DNA from: Myxococcus eversor
Lineage (GTDB): Bacteria > Myxococcota > Myxococcia > Myxococcales > Myxococcaceae
DNA: 64,000 nt
Direction of reading: 5' to 3'
Assembly (NCBI RefSeq): GCF_010894455.1
Contig: NZ_JAAIXY010000002.1
Span: forward strand, 248,001 to 312,000
A model generated the notes under the pieces. That model saw only the letters and a program-made list of their open reading frames with translations, did no database searches and had not been told where the DNA came from. The position numbers and the translations under genes are program-made. Positions 18,101 to 26,541 of this stretch are shown here, piece by piece; position 1 is the first letter of the stretch, and every line of letters begins with the position of its first letter.

Positions 18101-18541
18101 TCAGCGGGATTGACCCGCGCTGAGTTGCTGGCGCAAGGTCGCCTCGTCAATGAGACCCCAGCGCTCCAGCAACTTGCCGTCGTCGGAGAAACGCAGGATG
18201 TCGATGACAGTGTAGGAAATCGTGCGGCCTGTCGGGGCAAAGCCCATGAAGGGCCCGTGATGGGTGGCCTGGGTCGTGACGCGACAGGCGACCTTGTCCC
18301 CCTCGGCGACGAGGTCCTCGATGGTGAAGCGGATATCGGTCATCGCGGTCCGCAGCCCGGCGAACCCCTTCTTGATTCCATCGCGACCCAACTCCATGTC
18401 CGGGTCCGGGTTGTGGTCGACGGCGTCGCGCTGGATGACTTCATCGAGGACGTCGAAGTCGCCGGTCCGGATGGCTTCGTCGAGCTTCGCGTAGAACCGG
18501 CGAACGGCGTCCTTGGGGGATGTGGTCGTAGGAGAGCGCAT
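18101..18541 (-). CDS. SnoaL-like/ester cyclase family protein
   Basis: The 146-residue soluble protein fits the SnoaL-like (NTF2 fold) family: helical N-terminus (DAVRRFYAKLDEAIRTGDFD), the AVDHNPDPDME loop, IRFTIEDLVAEGDKVACRVT and GRTISYTVIDILRFSDDGKL. Members are often enzymes or binding proteins for small hydrophobic molecules. The start at 18541 was chosen because a longer frame runs back into the tRNA-Phe terminator. The gene sits between the two tRNA-Phe copies and has normal high GC. Confidence 0.85.
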   Translation of the reverse strand: MRSPTTTSPKDAVRRFYAKLDEAIRTGDFDVLDEVIQRDAVDHNPDPDMELGRDGIKKGFAGLRTAMTDIRFTIEDLVAEGDKVACRVTTQATHHGPFMGFAPTGRTISYTVIDILRFSDDGKLLERWGLIDEATLRQQLSAGQSR

Positions 18542-18640
18542 GCCAGGGAACCTGAACGAGACGGGCCAACCCGTCTTGAAGGAATCGGACACCCACTGGC
18601 TGAACCGCTCGCTTCGCGGGTTTCGTCCGGCGCTCCGGGC

Positions 18641-18676
18641 AAAAAGAAAGGGCCCTGAACCGAAGTCCAGGGCCCC
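18641..18676 (-). terminator. Rho-independent terminator of tRNA-Phe
   Basis: On the minus strand a GGGCCCTGGA/TTCAGGGCCC stem closes on a CTTCGG tetraloop and is followed by TTTCTTTTT. It lies about 19 bp after the tRNA 3' end. Confidence 0.85.
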
Positions 18677-18694
18677 AAACTCTTCAACTCTGTG

Positions 18695-18767
18695 TGCCCA
18701 GGGGCGGAATCGAACCACCGACACGGGGATTTTCAGTCCCCTGCTCTACCGACTGAGCTACCTGGGC
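18695..18767 (-). tRNA. tRNA-Phe (anticodon GAA)
   Basis: The minus strand folds into a standard cloverleaf: acceptor GCCCAGG with CCTGGGC, D-stem GCTC with GAGC, anticodon stem GGGGA with TCCCC around CTGAAAA, and T-stem with loop TTCGATT. The anticodon GAA is at 18734-18732. CCA is not encoded. A terminator follows and a promoter precedes it. Confidence 0.97.
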
Positions 18768-18794
18768 GTACGGGTCACCGCGAGAGGCCGCGCT

Positions 18795-18824
18795 CTCATA
18801 TCGAGCCCTTCCCAGGGCCGTCAA
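18795..18824 (-). promoter_or_regulatory. Promoter of tRNA-Phe
   Basis: TTGACG (18824-18819) and TATGAG (18800-18795) are 18 bp apart on the minus strand; the expected start point is about 20 bp before the tRNA 5' end. The degenerate copy keeps the -10 block but lacks the -35. Confidence 0.6.
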
Positions 18825-18854
18825 GCACCCTTTTCCCGGCGCCCCCTCCCCTCG

Positions 18855-19649
18855 TCATGCGGCACGGGACATGGCCTCCGCGTCCCAGGTCGTCAGACTG
18901 GCCGTGAGCCTCTTCTTCAGCTTCGCCCTCAGCCCCTGTTCGATCTGCCGGATGCGCACCGCCGTCACCCCGAAACGCCGAGCCAGCAGCTCCGCGCTCG
19001 CCGCCTCCTCCGCCAGCATCCGCTCCTCCACCAGCGCCCGCTCCCGCGCGTCCAGCTCCGGCCACGCCGCCTCCACGCTCGCCCGCAGCCTCGCCGCCCA
19101 CTGCGCCCGGTCCACCACCTCCTCCCGCGGCTCACCCTCCCCCTCCAACACCTCCAGCCGCGTCACCTCACCGTCCTGCGTCACCGGCGCGTCCAGCGAC
19201 ACGTCCCGGGCCAACGACTCCGTCGCACGGACCACGTCCTCCTCCTTCTTCCCGAGAGCGGCCGCCAGCCGGCGCACCACCTCCGGATGACCCTCCCCCC
19301 ACCGGGCCTCCAGCCGCGCCCGCTCCCGCCGGAGCTGGAACACCACCCACGGCGCCCGCCCCCCCGCCATGCTCCAGTTGCGGCTCACGTACGCCCGGAT
19401 GCGCGCCCGAATCCACTGGCTCGCGTATGCCCCGAACGGAATCCCCCGCTCCTCGAACCGGCCCGCCGCCTCCATCAACCCCACGTTCCCCTCGGCCACC
19501 AGTTCGTCCAGCGGCAACCCCGTCCACCGGTACTTCCACGCCAGCCGCTCCACCAGCACCAGGTGCTCCCTCACGCGCGTCTCCACCACCTCGCGGAGCA
19601 CCTCAAGCTCACGGGACTCACAGGACACGCTCGGGTTGATGGCTTCCAT
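18855..19649 (-). CDS. Sigma-70 family RNA polymerase sigma factor, sigma-32 (RpoH)-like
   Basis: The 264-residue protein has region 2 (WTGLPLDELVAEGNVGLMEA, then the core-binding and -10 region FGAYASQWIRARIRAYV), the RNWS motif typical of the sigma-32 branch, and region 4 with a helix-turn-helix (ARRFGVTAVRIRQIEQGL). Region 1.1 is absent. Myxobacteria use several such factors (SigB, SigC type) in stress and development, so it need not be the heat-shock factor. The ATG at 19649 has a strong GGAGGAGG site; a longer frame upstream overlaps the NhaR promoter and is rejected. It is divergent from the LysR gene. Confidence 0.9.
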   Translation of the reverse strand: MEAINPSVSCESRELEVLREVVETRVREHLVLVERLAWKYRWTGLPLDELVAEGNVGLMEAAGRFEERGIPFGAYASQWIRARIRAYVSRNWSMAGGRAPWVVFQLRRERARLEARWGEGHPEVVRRLAAALGKKEEDVVRATESLARDVSLDAPVTQDGEVTRLEVLEGEGEPREEVVDRAQWAARLRASVEAAWPELDARERALVEERMLAEEAASAELLARRFGVTAVRIRQIEQGLRAKLKKRLTASLTTWDAEAMSRAA

Positions 19650-19696
19650 GGACCTCCTCCGGTCTCTTCGCGGCGAAGAACTCGTCCGCGAATGCA

Positions 19697-19767
19697 CATA
19701 GAGATAAGCCAGGACCATTCTTAATAAAATTAGGTAGTTTGAACGCAACCCATCGGTTATCTCTATG
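19697..19767. promoter_or_regulatory. Inverted repeat CATAGAGATAA/TTATCTCTATG, candidate operator
   Basis: Perfect 11-base arms at 19697-19707 and 19757-19767, 60 bp centre to centre, flank an AT-rich core (TTAATAAAATTAGG) between the divergent sigma factor and LysR genes. The right arm covers the upstream ATG at 19765, favouring ATG 19771 as the LysR start. Confidence 0.6.
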
Positions 19768-19770
19768 GGT

Positions 19771-20670
19771 ATGAGCTGGCTCAACTACCATCATCTCCTG
19801 TATTTCTGGACGGTTGCGCGGGCGGGCAGCATCGCCAAGGCAGGCGAAGAGCTGCACCTCGCTCAACCCACCATCAGCAGCCAGCTCAAGCTGCTGGAGG
19901 AGTCGCTGGGCCACAAGCTCTTCGAGCGACAGGGCCGCAAGCTCGTCCTCACCGACGTGGGGCGCACCGTCATGCGGTACGCCGATGAAATCTTCCGCCT
20001 GGGCAACGAGCTGAAGAACGTGGTCGCTGGGCTGCCCCCCGGCCAACAACTGCGCCTCAACGTGGGCATCCTCGACGTCATTCCCAAGCTCGTCGCCGAG
20101 CAGCTCCTCAAGCCCGCACTCGAGGCAGGCCCTTCGCTGCGCATCATCTGCCGCGAAGGCCCCCTGCCCCAGTTGCTCGCCTCGCTCGCGCTGCACGAGT
20201 TGGACGTGGTGCTCGCCGACGCACCCAGCTCCGAGCCCGTCAGCGTCCGCTCCTTCAACCACCTGCTCGGCAAGTGTGGCGTGTCCTTCTTCGCCGCCGA
20301 CAGCCTGCGTCACCTCAAGAAGGACTTCCCCCGCTCCCTCGACGGCGCGCCCATGCTGCTGCCCTCGGACGAGTCCTCCGTGCGCCGCTCGCTGGACCTC
20401 TGGTTCGAGCGACAGGGCCTGCGCCCCCTCATCGCCGGCGACTTCGACGACAGCGCCCTGCTCCAGGCCTTCGGCCAGAGCGGCCACGGCGTCTTCGCCA
20501 TGCCCTCCGTCATCGAGTCGCAGATGGAGCGCGAGTACAACTGCTCCGTCATCGGCCGCACCGACGAAATCGAGACCTGCTTCTACGCCATCACCGTCGA
20601 GCGCCGCCTGCGCCACCCCGCCGTCGTCGCCATCGCCGAGGCGGCCCGCTCGCAAATCTTCAGCGTCTGA
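19771..20670 (+). CDS. nhaR: LysR family transcriptional activator, NhaR-like
   Basis: The 299-residue protein has an N-terminal winged helix-turn-helix (HLLYFWTVARAGSIAKAGEE, then AQPTISSQLKLLEESLG) that closely fits NhaR, with the characteristic LNYHHLLYFW start, followed by a periplasmic-binding-protein-like effector domain. NhaR in enterobacteria activates the Na+/H+ antiporter gene nhaA in response to sodium; no antiporter gene is nearby, so the target here is open. A second possible ATG lies two codons upstream at 19765 but overlaps the inverted repeat. Confidence 0.88.
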   Translation: MSWLNYHHLLYFWTVARAGSIAKAGEELHLAQPTISSQLKLLEESLGHKLFERQGRKLVLTDVGRTVMRYADEIFRLGNELKNVVAGLPPGQQLRLNVGILDVIPKLVAEQLLKPALEAGPSLRIICREGPLPQLLASLALHELDVVLADAPSSEPVSVRSFNHLLGKCGVSFFAADSLRHLKKDFPRSLDGAPMLLPSDESSVRRSLDLWFERQGLRPLIAGDFDDSALLQAFGQSGHGVFAMPSVIESQMEREYNCSVIGRTDEIETCFYAITVERRLRHPAVVAIAEAARSQIFSV

Positions 20671-20682
20671 GGCCCGCGGCGC

Positions 20683-22272
20683 TCAAGGCGAGGCGCGGTA
20701 CACCTCCACGCCCGCCACCACCGTCGCCAGCACCCGCGCATCCACCAGCGCCTTCGCGGGCCCCTCCACCGGGTCCACCGACAGCGCCACGAAGTCCGCG
20801 TCCTGCCCTGGTGCCAACCCGCCGCGCCGAGCCTCCTCGAAGGACGCCCACGCCGGCCCTCGCGTGAAGCCCTCCAGGGCCTCGTACCCCGACAGCGCCT
20901 CCTCCGGCAGCCAGCCTCCCTCGGGTCTGCCCGTGGCGTCCTGCCGCGTGCGCGCCGCGTACAGCCCCGCCAGGACGTCCGGGTTCTCGATGGGGAAGTC
21001 GCTGCCCAGCGCGAGGGTGGCCCCCGCGTCCTTCAGGCTGCGCCACGCATAGGAGCCCCGGAGTCGCTCGCGGCCCAGTCGTGCTTCCGCCCACGGCATG
21101 TCGCTGGTGGCATGGGTGGGCTGAACGCTCGCCACGAGGCCCGCCGCGCCCAGGCGGGTGATGTCCTCGCGTCGCAGAATCTGCGCGTGCTCCACGCGGT
21201 GCCGCAGCGCCTTCGTGCCCGTCTCCTCCGACACGCGCGTGAGGACGTCCACCACCAACGTATTGGCACGGTCTCCAATGGCGTGGATGCACACCTGGAA
21301 GCCCCTGGCCATGAAGGCACGGCTCCGGGACTCGAGCTCCTCGGGCGACATCAACAACAGCCCGCGCTGTCCCGGCTCGTCACAGTAGTCCTCGTGCAGC
21401 GCCGCGCCCCGGCTGCCCAGCGCCCCATCCGCCAGGAACTTCACCGCGCGCATCGTCAGCATCCGCCCCTGCCAGGGGCCTTGTTCCAGATAGGCGTGCC
21501 GCTCGTCACCCTGACCCGCAGCCATGGCGTAGATGCGCAGCGGGAGCGTGCCCTCCGCGTCCCACTGTTGAAGCAGCCGGAACGCATCCAGGTCCATGCC
21601 GGCGTCGTGGACTCCCGTCAGGCCCACCCGGGCACAGCGCTCCAGCGCCGCGCGGAGCCGTGTCTCCAACTGCGCCTTCGTGGGTGGTGGCATCGCCGCG
21701 GCCACCACGTCCATGGCGTTGTCCACCAGCACTCCCGTCGGCTCGCCCTTCGCGTCCCTCAGGATGCGGCCTCCCTCGGGGTCCGGCGTGTCGCGGGAGA
21801 TGGCTGCTCTGCGCAGCGCCTCACCGTTCACCCAGGCCGCGTGGTGGTCCACTCGCGTGAGGAACACGGGCGTCGTGGGGAACAGGGCATCCAGTTCGGC
21901 CCGACCCGGGAAGGCGCCACCGGGCCACTCGTTCTGGTCCCAGCCCCGTCCCACCAACCAGTCACCCTGGAAGCTGGAAGCGGGCGCCTGCGTCAGTCGG
22001 CGCAACGCCTCCTCGACCGAGGGCGCCTTCTCCAATCGCACCGTCGTCAGGCTTCGCCCCAGGCCGTGCAGATGCGCGTGGGCGTCCACCAGCCCCGGCA
22101 CCACCGCGGCGGCTCCCAGGTCCACCTCTCGCGCACCGGGCGCGGCCGCCCTCACTTCGTCACGCGTGCCCACCGCCACGACACGTCCATCTCGCACCGC
22201 CAGGGCGTGCGCCCGCGGGCGCGTCGCATCCAGCGTCCAGATTCGCTCTGCCAGATAGACCGTGGTCTCCAC
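20683..22272 (-). CDS. Amidohydrolase family protein (YtcJ-like, Amidohydro_3)
   Basis: The 529-residue protein has the composite beta domain (N-terminal VRDGRVVAVGTRDEV) and a TIM-barrel with metal-binding motif VDAHAHLHG (about 62-70), later His residues in CIHAIGDRAN and RVEHAQIL, and the aspartate segment LALGSDFPIENPD. This is the layout of YtcJ-type metal-dependent hydrolases, which act on amide or imide bonds of unknown substrates. No signal peptide is visible, so it is cytoplasmic. It converges with the NhaR gene, separated by 12 bp. Confidence 0.92.
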   Translation of the reverse strand: METTVYLAERIWTLDATRPRAHALAVRDGRVVAVGTRDEVRAAAPGAREVDLGAAAVVPGLVDAHAHLHGLGRSLTTVRLEKAPSVEEALRRLTQAPASSFQGDWLVGRGWDQNEWPGGAFPGRAELDALFPTTPVFLTRVDHHAAWVNGEALRRAAISRDTPDPEGGRILRDAKGEPTGVLVDNAMDVVAAAMPPPTKAQLETRLRAALERCARVGLTGVHDAGMDLDAFRLLQQWDAEGTLPLRIYAMAAGQGDERHAYLEQGPWQGRMLTMRAVKFLADGALGSRGAALHEDYCDEPGQRGLLLMSPEELESRSRAFMARGFQVCIHAIGDRANTLVVDVLTRVSEETGTKALRHRVEHAQILRREDITRLGAAGLVASVQPTHATSDMPWAEARLGRERLRGSYAWRSLKDAGATLALGSDFPIENPDVLAGLYAARTRQDATGRPEGGWLPEEALSGYEALEGFTRGPAWASFEEARRGGLAPGQDADFVALSVDPVEGPAKALVDARVLATVVAGVEVYRASP

Positions 22273-22338
22273 CGTGCGCCTCCGCCTGCTCCGCGTCGGG
22301 CTTCGTCCCCACGCGGTTCGCGCGAACTGTGCGCGAGC

Positions 22339-22480
22339 GGACGAGCGGTGTCACGAGGTCCATCCGCCTGGAGGCGCGATGAGCGGAGGGATGGTGTCAC
22401 GAGAGCCCTCTGCCCGGAGGCGCGATGAGCGGAGGGGCGGTGTCACGAGGACCGTCTGCTTGGAGGCGCGATGAGCAGAG
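22339..22480. repeat. 46-bp tandem repeat, three copies
   Basis: The motif TGTCACGAG occurs at 22349, 22395 and 22441, and GGAGGCGCGATGAGC recurs in step, giving a 46-bp period. The block lies between the start of the amidohydrolase gene and a small lipoprotein gene. The stretch 22273-22549 otherwise shows no gene. Confidence 0.8.
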
Positions 22481-22549
22481 CCGGCGCGGGCCGCGAGCAG
22501 GCTCCTGGCTCGCGCCTCACGGCGACGGGCGTCCGCGTAAGGCGGCGCG

Positions 22550-22771
22550 CTATTGCGGCTGCGTCTCCGTCTCCGTCGTGCCCGCGTCGGGCTGCGCAGG
22601 CATGGGCGTGGCGGGGCCGGGCGGTTCGTCCGGCACGGTCTGCACGGGCTCCCGCACCTGGTCAGGGCCCTGGAGCGGCTCCTGTTGGTCCGTCCCGGCG
22701 GGCTGCGTGGTCTTGCAAGCCAGCGGCACTGCGGCCAGGCAAAGGGCGGCGATGAGGGCAACGCGGCGCAT
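22550..22771 (-). CDS. Small lipoprotein, hypothetical
   Basis: The 73-residue product has a signal peptide and lipobox (IAALCLAAVPLAC) and then only a low-complexity acidic, Pro/Gln/Thr-rich tail (GPATPMPAQPDAG, ending TETETQPQ). No fold can be inferred. The start at 22771 directly precedes the signal peptide and has AGGGGAGGA upstream. It is likely an outer-membrane-anchored peptide of unknown role. Confidence 0.7.
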   Translation of the reverse strand: MRRVALIAALCLAAVPLACKTTQPAGTDQQEPLQGPDQVREPVQTVPDEPPGPATPMPAQPDAGTTETETQPQ

Positions 22772-23008
22772 GAATCCTCCCCTTCGGAGTCTTGGCGAGC
22801 AGCGAATGTGCTGCCTGTCGTTCCCACCGGCCACCCGGGAAGCGACCTGGCATGCGAGCACTCCCTCTCCATGCCCGATACCGGACATGCGCGAGCCGGC
22901 TCAGGAATCTCGAGCAGGGCATGACCATCGTTGCTGGGGAGTGTCCTCACACCTTGGAGCTTCGAGCCATGCGGGTGGTGGGCAAGCGTTCACTTCAGGA
23001 GGTGTGAC

Positions 23009-24373
23009 TTGCCACGCTCACGCCACATCCAGTTAGGGAGAATCGGGGCCGCTTGCGCCCTGATGATGCTGGCCCTGGGGCTGCTCGCGGCGACTCCTCC
23101 ACCGAGCGCTCCGTCGGACTCCTCCACCGTGGCGCGCTGTGAGCTGGAGGGCGTGGTGGACACCGGCTCGGGCGCCTATCTGGCCGACTGCGTGCGGCGC
23201 GCGGAGCAGGGGGGACACTCGGCGCTGCTGGTTCGACTGGACACTCCGGGCGGCTCGCTGGAGGCCACTCGCACCATCGTCCGTGCGTTCCTCGGCTCCT
23301 CCGTGCCGGTGCTCGTCTGGGTGGGTCCCTCCGGTGCGCATGCGGGCAGCGCGGGTGTCTTCATCACCCTCGCCTCCAATCTGGCGGCCATGGCTCCGGG
23401 CACCAACATCGGCGCGGCGCATCCCGTGGCGGGTGTCACCGGACAGGACCCGGAGGCGGCAGGTGGCTCGCAGCTCGCCCGAAAGGTGGAGAACGACACC
23501 GTCGCCTTCGCCGAGAGCATCGCGCGTCAGCGAGGCCGCAGCGCGGAGTGGGCCTCCTCCGCCGTGCGCGACAGTGTCGCCGTCAGCGCGAACGCGGCCG
23601 TCGAACTGCGCGTGGTGGAGCACCTCGCGTCCAGCGAATCTGAGTTCCTTGCCTGGGCCGATGGACGTTCGGTGCAGGTGGCGGGGGGCGACACGGTGCG
23701 GCTGTCCACTCGCGACGCTCGACTCGTGGAGCTGACTCCGAGCCTCTCCCAGCGCACGGTCCATGCGCTCGCGCATCCCTCGCTGGTCTACCTGCTGTTC
23801 CTCATGGCCGCGCTCGGACTGGTCGTCGAGCTGGCGCATCCCGGCGGCATCGCGCCTGGACTCATCGGCCTGGTGGCACTGGTGCTCGCGCTGGTGGCCT
23901 CGTCCGCGCTGCCCGTGAGCGCGGGGGCCCTGTTGCTCCTCTTGCTCGGCGCGGCGCTCATCATCGCGGAGCTGTTCGTCACCAGTGGACTGCTCGGGGC
24001 CTCGGGCGTGGTGTTGCTGGGGCTGGGCGGACTGTTCCTGGTGGACCGCTTCGACCCGGACTGGTTCGTGGACCGCTCCTTCGGGGTGTCGTGGGCGTGG
24101 CTGATTCCCACCACGTTGGTCCTCGCGGGCGCGGCGGCCTATATCGCGTGGCGGAGCGCGCAGACGCGGCGGCTGCCTCAGCGCGGTGGAGACGCGGGAC
24201 TCGTGGGCGAGGAGGGCACCACGCTGGCCCCCGTCACTCTCGAGAGCGGTGAAGTGTTCGTCCATGGTGAGCGCTGGCGCGCCACCTCTCCCTCCCCCAT
24301 CCAGCGCGGCGCCCATGTGGTGGTGCGGCGCGTGGAAGGGCTCACCCTCTTCGTCGACGAGGTGAAGACATGA
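23009..24373 (+). CDS. NfeD family membrane-bound serine protease (ClpP class)
   Basis: The 454-residue protein has a signal segment, a ClpP-like peptidase domain with [12 protein letters not shown] (oxyanion region) and the serine in [10 protein letters not shown] (catalytic Ser in GSAG), four or five membrane segments ([20 protein letters not shown] to [11 protein letters not shown]), and a C-terminal OB-fold NfeD domain. The start is probably TTG 23009: AGGAGG lies at 22997-23002, correctly spaced, and there is no better ATG upstream. It overlaps the slipin gene by 4 bp. NfeD proteases cleave the C-terminus of their partner stomatin, so the two act together in membrane quality control. Confidence 0.92.
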   Translation: MPRSRHIQLGRIGAACALMMLALGLLAATPPPSAPSDSSTVARCELEGVVDTGSGAYLADCVRRAEQGGHSALLVRLDTPGGSLEATRTIVRAFLGSSVPVLVWVGPSGAHAGSAGVFITLASNLAAMAPGTNIGAAHPVAGVTGQDPEAAGGSQLARKVENDTVAFAESIARQRGRSAEWASSAVRDSVAVSANAAVELRVVEHLASSESEFLAWADGRSVQVAGGDTVRLSTRDARLVELTPSLSQRTVHALAHPSLVYLLFLMAALGLVVELAHPGGIAPGLIGLVALVLALVASSALPVSAGALLLLLLGAALIIAELFVTSGLLGASGVVLLGLGGLFLVDRFDPDWFVDRSFGVSWAWLIPTTLVLAGAAAYIAWRSAQTRRLPQRGGDAGLVGEEGTTLAPVTLESGEVFVHGERWRATSPSPIQRGAHVVVRRVEGLTLFVDEVKT

Positions 24374-25215
24374 CCAACGTGTTCGGGCTGCTCGGGTTCA
24401 TCATTCCGCTGGGCATCGTCTTCCTGCTGTTCCTGTCAGGCGTGCGCATCGTCAACGAGTACCAGAACGGCGTGGTGTTCCGGCTCGGTCGCTTCGTGGG
24501 GTTGAAGCGCGCGGGCTTCCGCTGGCTCATCCCCTTCGTGGAGCGCATGGTCATCATCGACCTGCGCACCGTTGCTCGCGACGTGCCGCCCCAGGACGTC
24601 ATCACTCGCGACAACGTCAGCGTGAAGGTCAACGCCGTCGTCTACTTCCGCGTCATCCATGCCGACAAGGCCGTGCTCGAGGTGGAGGACTATCTCTACG
24701 CCACCAGCCAGCTCGCCCAGACGACGCTCCGCGCGATTCTGGGCCAGGTGGAGCTGGACCAGCTCCTCAGCGAGCGCGAGCGCATCAACCACGAAATCCA
24801 GCAGGTGCTCGACGCGCGCACGGACCCGTGGGGCATCAAGGTCTCCAACGTGGAGGTGAAGCACATCGACCTGCCCCCGGAGATGCAGCGGGCCATCGCC
24901 CGACAGGCCGAGGCAGAGCGCGAGCGTCGCGCGAAAATCATCGCCGCCGAGGGCGAGCACCAGGCCGCCGAGAAGCTCGCCATGGCCGCGGACGTGCTCA
25001 GCCGCAACCCCGCCACGCTCCAGCTCCGATATCTCCAGACGCTGGTGGAAATCACCACCGGCGGCAATCACACCATCCTCCCCATCCCGCTCGACATCCT
25101 CCGTGCCGTTGGCGCCGCGGCGGCTCGCAGCGGCTTCGGTTCGGGCGAGGACGACAGGCGACACTCCAACGGGCATCGCGACGAGGACGGACATCCCGTG
25201 GGTGGATTGACGTAG
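24370..25215 (+). CDS. Slipin/stomatin-like SPFH protein
   Basis: This 281-residue protein has one N-terminal membrane segment ([16 protein letters not shown]), an SPFH/Band 7 domain (RVGL-type core: [20 protein letters not shown]) and a C-terminal coiled coil rich in Arg/Glu ([19 protein letters not shown]). The start overlaps the NfeD stop as ATGA. Slipins form oligomeric scaffolds in membranes and are the known partner of NfeD proteases. The C-terminal tail is short and charged ([19 protein letters not shown]). Confidence 0.93.
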   Translation: MTNVFGLLGFIIPLGIVFLLFLSGVRIVNEYQNGVVFRLGRFVGLKRAGFRWLIPFVERMVIIDLRTVARDVPPQDVITRDNVSVKVNAVVYFRVIHADKAVLEVEDYLYATSQLAQTTLRAILGQVELDQLLSERERINHEIQQVLDARTDPWGIKVSNVEVKHIDLPPEMQRAIARQAEAERERRAKIIAAEGEHQAAEKLAMAADVLSRNPATLQLRYLQTLVEITTGGNHTILPIPLDILRAVGAAAARSGFGSGEDDRRHSNGHRDEDGHPVGGLT

Positions 25216-25218
25216 GCT

Positions 25219-25245
25219 CTCACTCAGGTCTCCCACCTGAGCGAG
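25219..25245 (+). terminator. Stem-loop after slipin gene
   Basis: CTCACTCAGGT and ACCTGAGCGAG form an 11-bp stem with one mismatch around a 5-base loop, just after the slipin stop. There is no T-tract, so it is only a weak terminator or RNA-stability element. Confidence 0.4.
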
Positions 25246-25252
25246 TCCATGG

Positions 25253-26092
25253 ATGAGTCCATCCCCTTGTTGGCGCCATAGGTCTGGAAAGCTGCGTCGG
25301 CGCCACCTCGGGGCAGCCGCCCTGTTCGCGCTCGTTCTGGCCTGTGCTCCCTCTCGCCGCTACTTCCTGAGCAGCGAGCTTCCCATCCTCGAGGGAAGGG
25401 ACGTCCTGCGCGTGGCACCCGGTCCCTGGGAGAATGGAGATGTCCCTGCTGTGTATTCGGACGCAGCCACCGTTCCAGATGACTTGCTCATTCCCGCTCT
25501 CAAAACCTTGATGACCTTGCCTGGGGCCACCGACGCGTGCGAGCCGAGCACGGGGCGCCCCCGCGCAGACGCAGCCGAGTACTGCCTCGCCGTCTACCGA
25601 ACGGCAGAAGACTGGCGAGTGTCCTGGCCTATTCGGAATCTCACAGGCGAACGAAGTGCGTGCAGTCCTCCTTTCGGTGGGGTCGATGACAAGGACTTTG
25701 GCCGAGACCTCCCCATCTTCGGATTCGCGCACAATCATCCTTGCGGCACGAATGTGAGCAGCTCGGACTTGAGGGTGTCTCCCGCGATGAAATCAGCCGA
25801 AGGACACTGGAGCATGGTGGAGTACGCGGTGGCGCCCAACGGAAAGCCAGCACGTGACTCGCGAGGCCAGTTGATTCCGGCATGGGCATGGCTCGCGACA
25901 GGAAGAGCGGTAGCTCCTCGCATCTACAAGTGGAACCTCGCTGGCGAAGTGTTCCGATGGAGCGAGACTGGGAAGCGCTGGGACTTCCAGGCAACGTGCG
26001 AGCCCCAGAGGCCCAGCAACCTCTCCGCCGTGGTACCGCCTCCACGGTGCGTTCCCGAGTTGGACACGAAGGCCGAAGCTGCCCAGGAGTGA
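25253..26092 (+). CDS. Lipoprotein with JAB/MPN-like metal motif
   Basis: This 279-residue protein has an Arg-rich start and a lipobox (ALVLACAP). The distal part carries FGFAHNHPCGTNVSSSDL, resembling the JAMM signature H-x-H-x(6-7)-S-x(2)-D of JAB/MPN metalloproteases, with the neighbouring WSMVEYAV strand. JAB/RadC-like domains occur as toxin or processing domains in polymorphic toxin loci. The gene is followed 5 bp later by a small secreted protein gene, an arrangement like a lipoprotein toxin with partner, but nothing proves this. Two Cys pairs suggest disulfide bonds. Confidence 0.65.
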   Translation: MSPSPCWRHRSGKLRRRHLGAAALFALVLACAPSRRYFLSSELPILEGRDVLRVAPGPWENGDVPAVYSDAATVPDDLLIPALKTLMTLPGATDACEPSTGRPRADAAEYCLAVYRTAEDWRVSWPIRNLTGERSACSPPFGGVDDKDFGRDLPIFGFAHNHPCGTNVSSSDLRVSPAMKSAEGHWSMVEYAVAPNGKPARDSRGQLIPAWAWLATGRAVAPRIYKWNLAGEVFRWSETGKRWDFQATCEPQRPSNLSAVVPPPRCVPELDTKAEAAQE

Positions 26093-26097
26093 CTTCC

Positions 26098-26532
26098 ATG
26101 CTGAAGCCCCACTATTTCGTCCTCTTCGTCTCGCTCCTGGCGGATGGCGGCACGGAACCACCCAAGGCGAAGGCATCGACTCCAGTCTCGGATGCGGGCA
26201 CTCCCAGCCCCAACGGTGTCGACTCCATTCCCTGGCCCAAAGACCTGCGCCCCCTGGCCACACTGGATGGGCCCGCCGTCCTGGCGGCGCATGCCGCGCT
26301 CCAACAAGTGCTGTCGCGGTTCCCCAAAGGAGGAACGAGCACATGTGAGTTCTCGGCCAAATCACTGGACGTCGTCGTTGGACAGGAAGCCGGCCTGTAC
26401 TTCGTGCGCATCGACCGCCGCCCCGAGCGGTGTGGCTGGGCCCCTGGCGTCAGCCTTGAGTTCGATTGGTTCGAGCTCTATGCGGTCTCCCCCGACGGCC
26501 GCGTCCTCGGCCGCCATCCGTACATGCCTTAG
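26098..26532 (+). CDS. Small secreted hypothetical protein
   Basis: The 144-residue product starts with a weak signal peptide (PHYFVLFVSLLADG) and a Pro/Thr/Ser linker, then a compact domain with CEFSAKSLDVVVGQ and VSLEFDWFELYAVSPDG. Two cysteines (in STCEF and ERCGW) could pair in the periplasm. It lies 5 bp downstream of the JAB-like lipoprotein gene and is probably co-transcribed. I do not recognise the family; an immunity or accessory role is possible only by position. Confidence 0.65.
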   Translation: MLKPHYFVLFVSLLADGGTEPPKAKASTPVSDAGTPSPNGVDSIPWPKDLRPLATLDGPAVLAAHAALQQVLSRFPKGGTSTCEFSAKSLDVVVGQEAGLYFVRIDRRPERCGWAPGVSLEFDWFELYAVSPDGRVLGRHPYMP

Positions 26533-26541
26533 CGCGGACCA

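Noticed and set aside
18542-18724. Upstream extension of the SnoaL-like frame
   Set aside because: The extra codons translate the tRNA-Phe terminator and tRNA end, so ATG 18541 is the true start.
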